The translations under genes and the position numbers were made by a program. DNA of 19,781 nt from RUG11867 sp964553435 (GTDB lineage: Bacteria; Bacillota_I; Bacilli_A; RF39; UBA660), in assembly GCA_964553435.1 (NCBI GenBank), contig CAZKKM010000022.1:1-19781 (forward strand), read 5' to 3'. The notes under the pieces were generated by a model that saw only the letters and a program-made list of their open reading frames with translations, was not told the origin of the DNA and did no database searches. Positions 11,623 through 17,063 of the stretch are shown here, piece by piece. Each line of letters opens with the position of its first letter. Position 1 is the first letter of the stretch.

Positions 11623-12732
11623 ATGAAAATAGAAGATTTAGAATCGGTTAAATTCATGACTATGAGAATACGGGAAGCAAATGAATTTCCCAGCATGTTA
11701 TATAGAAAAGCTAAAAATTTATTACTTCAAATAAGTGATGAACAACTCTTGCGTGGCCCAGACAAAAATCGCCTAGAAAGATTTGTCGTCGATGAACTCG
11801 AAACTTTCGACTTACGTTCACAAGAGAAAAAATTTTGTAAAGCTCTCGAAGAAATACTGACAGGAAATTTACGAAGAATGAGAAACGAGCTTGCTCGTGG
11901 ACAAGAAGTCAACTATCGTGCTCAAGCTGAAGAGATGAGTGCTCAATTGAAAAGACTCAAAAGAATCGATTTCAATTTAGACGAAAATTTCAATCGATTA
12001 AGAAGACGCATTTTGAATAGATACAACGTAGATTATGACAATTTGACTTACTTTCTGAACCGCTGTAAAAGAAAACTAGAAAATGCCATACAAGAAGCCA
12101 ACTTTTACACCGTAGACAGTTTGGTGCAAAGAACTCCAGAATTTTTCGAAGAGATGGAAAATTATATCGCAGCTCACAAAAAAAGTGAATCTGCCGAACC
12201 GATTGAAGTAGTCGTCTATCACGATAAAGACGGAAACCACTACATCTCCAATTCGGATGCCATCAAATTGAGGATGTGTTCGATTATAAGTGGAGAATTT
12301 TTTCTCCTCGATGACCATCAATACAGTTATCTTCAAAAAAATGCACATATCGAAGATGAACAACTAGAAAAAGAAAAGACACCGCAAGACGAAAAAAGAC
12401 CTGTTATGATGATTTATCTCGGTCCGAATTTGCTTCCCTACAAAGAAATACAATTTGTCGGATCGCAAGTTGACTGTTCTAAACTGGCCATGTCACTTTC
12501 TCCTATAGAATTGGCCAACTTTATAGAATACTCTGACATAGTGTGGGTGAAAATCGACGACGAAGGCAATCTGAAGAGTGCCACACCTTCGGACGTGGAG
12601 CACATTACACGAGAATATCTTCATTCGATAGGTGAAATTGAGGAGCTCTCCTGTACAAATGAAGTCCATCGTTACCGTATCGACTATACAGCTCGCAAAG
12701 AAGAAGCACTGCCGACAGATATACTGACATGA
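11623..12732 (+). CDS. Unknown conserved-looking cytoplasmic protein (369 aa)
   Basis: I do not recognise the family. The start ATG at 11623 follows GAGGT (11611-11615) at 7 bases; the earlier ATG is at the -10 box. There is no signal peptide or membrane segment. Residues 1-190 are helical and very rich in Arg, Lys and Glu (for example RLERFVVDELETF, NRLRRRILNRYN, CKRKLENAIQEANFY), consistent with a coiled or nucleic-acid-binding helical domain. Residues about 200-369 look like a beta-containing domain (PIEVVVYHDKDGNHYIS, RPVMMIYLGPNLLPYKEIQFVG, DIVWVKIDDEGN). It has its own promoter and a strong terminator. The base composition is like that of the host genes. Function not assigned. Confidence 0.7.
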   Translation: MKIEDLESVKFMTMRIREANEFPSMLYRKAKNLLLQISDEQLLRGPDKNRLERFVVDELETFDLRSQEKKFCKALEEILTGNLRRMRNELARGQEVNYRAQAEEMSAQLKRLKRIDFNLDENFNRLRRRILNRYNVDYDNLTYFLNRCKRKLENAIQEANFYTVDSLVQRTPEFFEEMENYIAAHKKSESAEPIEVVVYHDKDGNHYISNSDAIKLRMCSIISGEFFLLDDHQYSYLQKNAHIEDEQLEKEKTPQDEKRPVMMIYLGPNLLPYKEIQFVGSQVDCSKLAMSLSPIELANFIEYSDIVWVKIDDEGNLKSATPSDVEHITREYLHSIGEIEELSCTNEVHRYRIDYTARKEEALPTDILT

Positions 12733-12739
12733 AAATTGA

Positions 12740-12764
12740 GCCAAAAAGACTTTGGCCCTTTTTT
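12740..12764 (+). terminator. Intrinsic terminator
   Basis: GCCAAA (12740-12745) pairs with TTTGGC (12751-12756) across a 5-base loop, followed by CC and six T to 12764. Confidence 0.85.
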
Positions 12765-12831
12765 ATTTTCAAGGAAAATAGACAAAAGGTGATTACAAGG
12801 GTTTTTTACAAACTTTCGTGAGTCCGAAGTC

Positions 12832-12860
12832 TTGTTTCACAATGGTATATGTATTATAAT
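12832..12860 (+). promoter_or_regulatory. tnpB promoter
   Basis: TTGTTT (12832-12837), a 17-base spacer and a perfect TATAAT (12855-12860), 34 bases before the start codon. Confidence 0.65.
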
Positions 12861-12893
12861 CGATATATACAGATAACCTAAGGGGTGATGGAT

Positions 12894-14054
12894 ATGTATA
12901 AAGCATATAAATTTAGATTGTATCCATCTCGAGAACAAAGAGAGATGATAAATAAGAATTTCGGTTGTTCGAGATTCGTCTATAATCACTATTTGAGTGT
13001 AATGAAAGAAAACGGAGTAAGAAACAAATTCGAAAATATAAACGATTATACTCATAACTTGCAACACGAATATTCCTTTTTACAAGAAGCTGATAGTTGT
13101 CAAATTAGGAAAACACTATTCCATTTAGACGATAACTTTCAAAGATTCTTTAAAAGTGGATTCGGATATCCTAAATTCAAAAGCAAATTCGACAAAAATG
13201 CCTATACCACGAGTGCAGTATATAGCGATTACAAAGAGAAGCATTACTGTAATATAGAAGTAGATTTAGTCGGTAGAAAAATCAAACTGCCTAAACTAAA
13301 ATGGGTCAGTATTCGAGGTTATAGAAATATACTTGAGATAAAAGGTAAAATAATGAATGCGACTATATCCAGAGAAAAGAATGGCAAGTATTATGTGTCA
13401 GTAATGTATGAAGTATCCGTACCTTTTAAGACGGAAATGCCAACATGTGTAGTCGGATTAGATGTCGGAGTAAAGACTCTAGTGACATTTTCAGATGGTA
13501 CTTTTATAGAAAACAACAGATATTTAAAAAAGTATGAGAAACGAATCAAGAGAACTCAAAGAGAACTATCTCGCAAAGTGAAGAGAAGTAACAACTACTA
13601 TAAATGCAAACAAAAATTGGCGGTTTTATATAGTAAACTCGCCAATGCAAGAAAAAACTATCTACATGAGATAACTAAGATGATAACGGATACATACGAC
13701 ATCATTACAACAGAAAAGCTGAATACTCAAAAGATGATAGAAACCTCTACTTCGAAAACTCTAACTAAAAATATACTCGATTCTTCATTCAGAGAAATAA
13801 TAAGACAACTAGAATATAAATCTAAACTAAAAGGGAAATATTTCTATCAAGTCGATGAATATTATCCATCGAGTCAAATATGCAGCCAATGTGGACATAG
13901 AGACGAAAGTTATAAAGATATAGGAAAACGAGTATATGAATGTAGAGAATGCAATAATAAAATAGATAGGGATTTGAATGCGAGTATAAACATAGCTTTT
14001 GAAGGCATCACAAAATATATGAGAGAAGTGTATTCTCGAGAGAACGAATATTAA
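12894..14054 (+). CDS. tnpB: TnpB, RNA-guided RuvC nuclease of IS200/IS605 elements
   Basis: TnpB uses a guide RNA made from the element's 3' end to cut DNA next to a short target motif and helps the element persist. The start ATG at 12894 gives the typical MYKAYKFRLYP opening, with AGGGG (12881-12885) 8 bases upstream; an ATG at 12888 is too close to it. The 386 residues carry the N-terminal HTH/OrfB part (GCSRFVYNHYL) and RuvC I with D190 (VVGLDVGVKT). RuvC II has E274 (TTEKLN). A zinc ribbon follows with C330-x2-C333 and C350-x2-C353, and RuvC III is IDRDLNASINIA (D360). All catalytic residues are present and the length is near that of ISDra2 TnpB, so the protein looks active. No tnpA partner is present. 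A/T-rich codons differ from the neighbours. Confidence 0.95.
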   Translation: MYKAYKFRLYPSREQREMINKNFGCSRFVYNHYLSVMKENGVRNKFENINDYTHNLQHEYSFLQEADSCQIRKTLFHLDDNFQRFFKSGFGYPKFKSKFDKNAYTTSAVYSDYKEKHYCNIEVDLVGRKIKLPKLKWVSIRGYRNILEIKGKIMNATISREKNGKYYVSVMYEVSVPFKTEMPTCVVGLDVGVKTLVTFSDGTFIENNRYLKKYEKRIKRTQRELSRKVKRSNNYYKCKQKLAVLYSKLANARKNYLHEITKMITDTYDIITTEKLNTQKMIETSTSKTLTKNILDSSFREIIRQLEYKSKLKGKYFYQVDEYYPSSQICSQCGHRDESYKDIGKRVYECRECNNKIDRDLNASINIAFEGITKYMREVYSRENEY

Positions 14055-14195
14055 AAAAATACAAGTAATAAAAAGAGTACGGTAGCGACTACCGGAATTT
14101 AAGTCTGTGGAGAAGTCTGGGTACAGGGTCAGAAGTGCGAAAACTCTTACCGTGAGGTAAGAGAGAGATGACAAATTTTACTTGTAAAGTTTGTC
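14055..14195 (+). ncRNA. Candidate omega RNA (guide scaffold) at the 3' end of the TnpB element
   Basis: TnpB guide RNAs come from the 3' end of tnpB and the right end. Here the 140 bases after the stop contain CGGTAG-cga-CTACCG (14080-14094) and a perfect 8-bp stem CTCTTACC/GGTAAGAG capped by a GTGA (GNRA) loop (14144-14163). A distal 10-bp stem GACAAATTTT/AAAGTTTGTC follows at 14170-14195, with one G-T wobble. TACAAGTAA (14060-14068) can alternatively pair with TTACTTGTA (14178-14186), enclosing the whole region. The word AAGTCTGTGG near 14101 resembles those found downstream of many tnpB genes (recollection). The true 5' end may lie inside tnpB. The guide would be the flank after the right end, around 14196 onward. 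Confidence 0.65.
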
Positions 14196-14204
14196 TTTAT
14201 GTTC

Positions 14205-14233
14205 TTGATTTTTTTGGGGGTTCGTGCTAAAAT
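14205..14233 (+). promoter_or_regulatory. Promoter directly downstream of the TnpB element
   Basis: TTGATT (14205-14210), a 17-base spacer and TAAAAT (14228-14233) preceded by TGc. It starts about ten bases after the last right-end stem. Confidence 0.75.
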
Positions 14234-14266
14234 AACTGCCAATAAAAAGAAAGGGGCTTTTAAGGG

Positions 14267-15199
14267 GTGGATATCAGTACGGAAGATTCTAAGAAGATTT
14301 CTTATATCCTCAACATCGGAAACCTGATATTAGAAGAATACAAACTATCGGGTACTGATGATTTTTCGCATGACGAACTCATCGCATACTTCGAAATGGA
14401 AGACTCCTTATATGCCACACTTAATCTGACCCCAGAACTAAAAAAATTTGCCGAAACACTGGTAAAAGAAAAGATCGGTGCAAGTCTCAATTCGCCACTC
14501 CCTGCGGGCATAAGTCCGTTGATGACAGACTTTGCATATCCCTATATCCGATTACTAGCTCGATTGAGATATTGCTACGACTCTCAAAGTGAAAAACTCG
14601 ACACATTTGCCAAGACCACTCTTCAAGACCTCGAAATAGGCCTATTCTATAAGAGCTTACTCCTCACAAGTCGCGATAACCCGGAGTATTCCGAAAGATT
14701 GGAAAAATATGCTTGCATGATCCTCATCGATTCGCCACGCATAGAAAAATCGATCGTTCAAAACGACATGAACCCGTTGGACAGAATAGACGACATATTC
14801 AATTTTTCTGTCGATGTATGGTGTGTTAATCAGGTGAGGACAATTCTCAATAAACTTGGGGTACCTTCCTTGAATAATACACGATTCAAAAGAGAAAATC
14901 GTTTTACCATTCTTTATTCTGCAATAGTCGATTTGACAAAAAGATATGTGACCCTTCAAAAAAAGAGCCACGATGCTATGGCTCAAATCCTCATGGCCAT
15001 GTCGTATTTCAAAGCCATCATCGCCTGCCAACCGCCTAAAAGACGTTGCAGATTATATGCTAAATTCGAAGAAATGGAAATCGACTTAATCGACCTCGAT
15101 TTTAAAGCACTCATCCACCAGGCGCAATTCGATATAGAAAATCACTTGGTTCCTTCGATTTGGCAATTCGATTTTATCGACAAACAGAAGATTCATTGA
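14267..15199 (+). CDS. Unknown helical cytoplasmic protein (310 aa), GTG start
   Basis: I do not recognise the family. The start is GTG at 14267, with AAAGGGG (14250-14256) 10 bases upstream, and no better in-frame ATG lies near. There is no signal peptide or clear membrane segment. The protein appears mostly alpha-helical, with an acidic N-terminus (DISTEDSKKISYILNIGN), a central conserved-looking block (FAYPYIRLLARLRYCYDSQ), and a Lys/Arg-Cys patch (IIACQPPKRRCRLYAKFEE) near 250-270. It has its own promoter, and a terminator overlaps its stop. The gene lies immediately after the TnpB element but has host-like base composition, so the element probably inserted in the upstream intergenic space. 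Function not assigned. Confidence 0.7.
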   Translation: MDISTEDSKKISYILNIGNLILEEYKLSGTDDFSHDELIAYFEMEDSLYATLNLTPELKKFAETLVKEKIGASLNSPLPAGISPLMTDFAYPYIRLLARLRYCYDSQSEKLDTFAKTTLQDLEIGLFYKSLLLTSRDNPEYSERLEKYACMILIDSPRIEKSIVQNDMNPLDRIDDIFNFSVDVWCVNQVRTILNKLGVPSLNNTRFKRENRFTILYSAIVDLTKRYVTLQKKSHDAMAQILMAMSYFKAIIACQPPKRRCRLYAKFEEMEIDLIDLDFKALIHQAQFDIENHLVPSIWQFDFIDKQKIH

Positions 15200-15219
15200 C
15201 AACATCGATGAATCTTTTA
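15188..15219 (+). terminator. Intrinsic terminator overlapping the stop codon
   Basis: Twelve pairs join 15188-15199 and 15205-15216 (core AAGATTCAT/ATGAATCTT, with one G-T pair) around a 5-base loop. TTTAT follows. The TGA at 15197-15199 is inside the left arm. Confidence 0.7.
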
Positions 15220-15254
15220 TTAAAAAAGGCACAAAACTATGGCACAATTTAAAG

Positions 15255-15281
15255 AAAAAAGAGTGCCATTTGACACTCTTT
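15255..15281 (-). terminator. Terminator of tRNA-Asn (minus strand)
   Basis: AAAGAGTG (15258-15265) pairs with CACTCTTT (15274-15281). On the minus strand the stem is followed by six T (plus A-tract 15255-15260), directly downstream of the tRNA. Confidence 0.8.
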
Positions 15282-15292
15282 AACTTACTTAA

Positions 15293-15368
15293 TGGCGCCT
15301 GATGCGGGACTCGAACCTGCGACCTAACGGTTAACAGCCGTGCGCTCTACCGACTGAGCTAATCAGGC
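15293..15368 (-). tRNA. tRNA-Asn (anticodon GTT)
   Basis: Read on the minus strand, a complete cloverleaf is seen. The acceptor GCCTGAT pairs with ATCAGGC, followed by discriminator G and an encoded CCA. The D-arm begins AGCTCAGTCGGTAGAGC. The anticodon stem ACGGC/GCCGT-type pairing carries loop CTGTTAA with GTT, and the T-arm contains GTTCGAGTC. The total is 76 bases including CCA. No other tRNA is adjacent. Confidence 0.97.
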
Positions 15369-15379
15369 ATTGCTCCTTA

Positions 15380-15409
15380 ATTATATAACTAAATCGATCA
15401 TATAGTCAA
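15380..15409 (-). promoter_or_regulatory. tRNA-Asn promoter
   Basis: On the minus strand, TTGACT (plus 15404-15409), an 18-base spacer and a perfect TATAAT (plus 15380-15385), about 11 bases before the mature 5' end. Confidence 0.75.
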
Positions 15410-15440
15410 GATTTTTTTGCGGGAAAATTCTTATTTGTTC

Positions 15441-15458
15441 GATACTGCTTTCAGTATC
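15441..15458. repeat. Small hairpin in the 15369-15656 intergenic region
   Basis: GATACTG (15441-15447) pairs with CAGTATC (15452-15458) over a 4-base loop. Further GATAC and ATACA/TGTAT words follow to about 15485 and could pair alternatively. Apart from this hairpin and the two promoters at its ends, I see no gene in this roughly 290-base stretch. Confidence 0.5.
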
Positions 15459-15562
15459 TCTTGATACACTGCATTTCTGTATGATGAATACACAAGTATT
15501 TTGTACGAGTTTTACGAATGTATACCAAATAATATGCGATGAAATTTTTAAAATGTAGAATA

Positions 15563-15590
15563 TTGAAGAAAATATAAAATTTGTTATAAT
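15563..15590 (+). promoter_or_regulatory. Promoter of the 15657/15981 unit
   Basis: TTGAAG (15563-15568), a 16-base spacer and a perfect TATAAT (15585-15590) preceded by TGt. Confidence 0.75.
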
Positions 15591-15656
15591 TGTAATTGAA
15601 TTGAAATCGATGAAAATAAAAAGATCGAAAGAGAATTTATCGAAAAGGAGAAATTT

Positions 15657-15977
15657 ATGGAATACGTCTTTGAATTTATCTTGGAACTGCTGCTCGAAGG
15701 AGCAATCGAAGCAGGTAAGTGCGAGAAAATCCCAAAACCTATAAGATACATCATTATCGCAATCATATCTCTATTTTTCTTGAGTATCATAGGGATTATA
15801 GCTCTGACAGGAATACTCATCATCGAGAAGAACACAATTTTAGGAATATTGCTGATCATCGCATCCTTGGCCTTATTAATAGGATGCATCCAAACCTTTA
15901 TGCGAGACTATCTCAATAAAAAACGTGACCTAGAAACGAAAAGACGTAACCCCGACCATGAATCAAAGAAGGACTGA
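15657..15977 (+). CDS. Small membrane protein, two transmembrane helices (106 aa)
   Basis: The ATG at 15657 has AAGGAG (15645-15650) at 6 bases, a strong site. An acidic amphipathic N-terminus (MEYVFEFILELLLEGAIEAG) is followed by two hydrophobic helices at about residues 30-54 and 60-80. A very basic, charged C-terminal tail comes last (NKKRDLETKRRNPDHE). Positive residues before the first helix and after the second suggest both ends are cytoplasmic. I do not recognise a family. It is followed after 3 bases by the next gene and is probably co-transcribed with it. Confidence 0.75.
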   Translation: MEYVFEFILELLLEGAIEAGKCEKIPKPIRYIIIAIISLFFLSIIGIIALTGILIIEKNTILGILLIIASLALLIGCIQTFMRDYLNKKRDLETKRRNPDHESKKD

Positions 15978-15980
15978 CCA

Positions 15981-16454
15981 ATGAAAATAAGAGATATTTT
16001 AAATTACGTAAAATCCGTCGATACCTCCAAGTTTTCTATCGCCGAAGATTTCGTTGCCGCAGGATACGGTCAAACTAAAGGAGGTTATATGAAACAAAAG
16101 CCTCATAGAAAGCCATCACAATTGGAACACTTTGTAAACTATTACGATGACAAACGAGATAAACTTCCCTCCTTTGCGAGCCTTTGGTGTCCTGAATTGA
16201 TGCTTTTCATCGCTGAAATTTTCGAAGTCCCCAGAGAAAACATCGTAAAAGCTCGCGACATCGTCGCAGCATACGAAGATGAGTACGATCTTCGCAATAC
16301 AGAAAAGAAGGCGACATACTTATCTCCACAGATTACTCGATCGAATGTCCTATCTCGTTTCAAAAAGGCTCTCAAAATATACGAACTTAACGAAATACTG
16401 AAAAACTCTTCTACCATCGAAGAGGCAAAGAGACTTATCATCCAACTCAGATAG
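15981..16454 (+). CDS. Unknown small basic cytoplasmic protein (157 aa)
   Basis: The ATG at 15981 follows AAGGA (15969-15973) at 7 bases and starts 3 bases after the stop of the membrane-protein gene, so the two form an operon. The protein has helices at both ends and a central segment AAGYGQTKGGYMKQKPHRKP that is Gly/Lys/His-rich and probably flexible or ligand-contacting. It ends with a helical part carrying 'SRFKKALKIYELNEILKNSS'. There is no signal peptide or known catalytic motif. A tie to the membrane protein upstream is plausible from the spacing but its nature is unknown. Confidence 0.7.
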   Translation: MKIRDILNYVKSVDTSKFSIAEDFVAAGYGQTKGGYMKQKPHRKPSQLEHFVNYYDDKRDKLPSFASLWCPELMLFIAEIFEVPRENIVKARDIVAAYEDEYDLRNTEKKATYLSPQITRSNVLSRFKKALKIYELNEILKNSSTIEEAKRLIIQLR

Positions 16455-16467
16455 AACAAAGTAAAGA

Positions 16468-16497
16468 TTGAAAAGACATCACTTCTTGTGGTAAAAT
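16468..16497 (+). promoter_or_regulatory. Promoter of the prepilin-like gene
   Basis: TTGAAA (16468-16473), an 18-base spacer and TAAAAT (16492-16497) preceded by TGg. The start site near 16504 argues against using the ATG at 16507. Confidence 0.75.
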
Positions 16498-16524
16498 ACT
16501 ATCGAAATGATAGGAGAGATATAC

Positions 16525-16962
16525 TTGAAAAAAGAAGGATTTACATTAGTCGAATTACTAGCAGTCATAGTCATATTGGCCGTTCTTCTGTTGCTCGTCA
16601 CACCGAGCCTTTTCAACTCGGCCAAAGCTTCTCGTGAAAAATCGTTTAAAACCAAGATTGGACTCATCGAGACATCGGCCATCATGTATGGTCAAGATAA
16701 CTATCGCACCATCATAAACGGTGTAAATGAAAACAAGCCAGGATATGCCCTCACAGATGGTTTCAATACACAAACACTAGAGGTGCGAGATCTCATCCCA
16801 GAATATTTGACGAAAGATATCGAAGAAGGACAAACACTAAACGGCAAGATCTATTACATCCAAGATCCACGCGACAACTCGAGGTTTTTGGACGATTACA
16901 AAATTATCATAAAGATCAATCCGAAGACGCGAAAAGTGACTGCCGAGTTTCAAACGAGCTGA
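16525..16962 (+). CDS. Prepilin-like protein with type IV pilin (class III) leader, TTG start (145 aa)
   Basis: The TTG at 16525 has AGGAG (16512-16516) at 8 bases and yields the typical short leader MKKEG before FTLVELLAVIVILAVLLLLV. The longer ATG at 16507 would put the ribosome site inside the gene and start at the transcript start. The leader is cut after Gly5 by a prepilin peptidase and the new Phe N-methylated (established for the family). Glu at +5 of the mature protein is present. The hydrophobic helix spans residues 6-28 and is followed by a globular domain. It resembles ComGC/GspG-type minor pilins but has no pilus assembly genes beside it. Its own promoter and terminator make it monocistronic. 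It could serve DNA uptake, secretion or adhesion pili encoded elsewhere. Confidence 0.85.
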   Translation: MKKEGFTLVELLAVIVILAVLLLLVTPSLFNSAKASREKSFKTKIGLIETSAIMYGQDNYRTIINGVNENKPGYALTDGFNTQTLEVRDLIPEYLTKDIEEGQTLNGKIYYIQDPRDNSRFLDDYKIIIKINPKTRKVTAEFQTS

Positions 16963-16986
16963 TTCTCGACTTAGTCGTTTTTTTTT
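16952..16986 (+). terminator. Intrinsic terminator overlapping the prepilin stop
   Basis: AAACGA(G)CT (16952-16960) pairs with AGTCGTTT (16973-16980) with one bulged G, followed by a T-tract of nine to 16986. The stop TGA is at the top of the left arm. Confidence 0.75.
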
Positions 16987-17010
16987 GCTAAAAAGAAGAT
17001 GACAAATCTC

Positions 17011-17039
17011 TTGTAATTTGAAAGATGTTTTTATATAAT
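17011..17039 (+). promoter_or_regulatory. mutS promoter
   Basis: TTGTAA (17011-17016), a 17-base spacer and a perfect TATAAT (17034-17039), 24 bases before the ATG. Confidence 0.8.
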
Positions 17040-17063
17040 ACTTTTTAAACGAGGTAAATTCTT

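Larger units (their letters stand above)
12791..14195 (+). mobile_element. IS200/IS605-type (IS1341-like) element with tnpB only, borders approximate
   Basis: The element carries an intact tnpB and a structured 3' region, but no Y1 transposase (tnpA) is present in the window. The borders are inferred. The left non-coding part from about 12791 contains an imperfect hairpin (12813-12829). The words ACAAACTTT (12808-12816) and AAAGTTTGT (14186-14194) lie in inverse order at the two sides, and the right side has a subterminal stem at 14170-14195. The flanking genes are intact. Exact ends and target site cannot be fixed without an empty-site comparison. Confidence 0.6.

Noticed and set aside
15228..15250. 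Direct repeat GGCACAA twice near the tRNA
   Set aside because: Too short and without further copies; likely chance, although a tRNA-flanking attachment site was considered. No matching tRNA-end copy was seen in the window.
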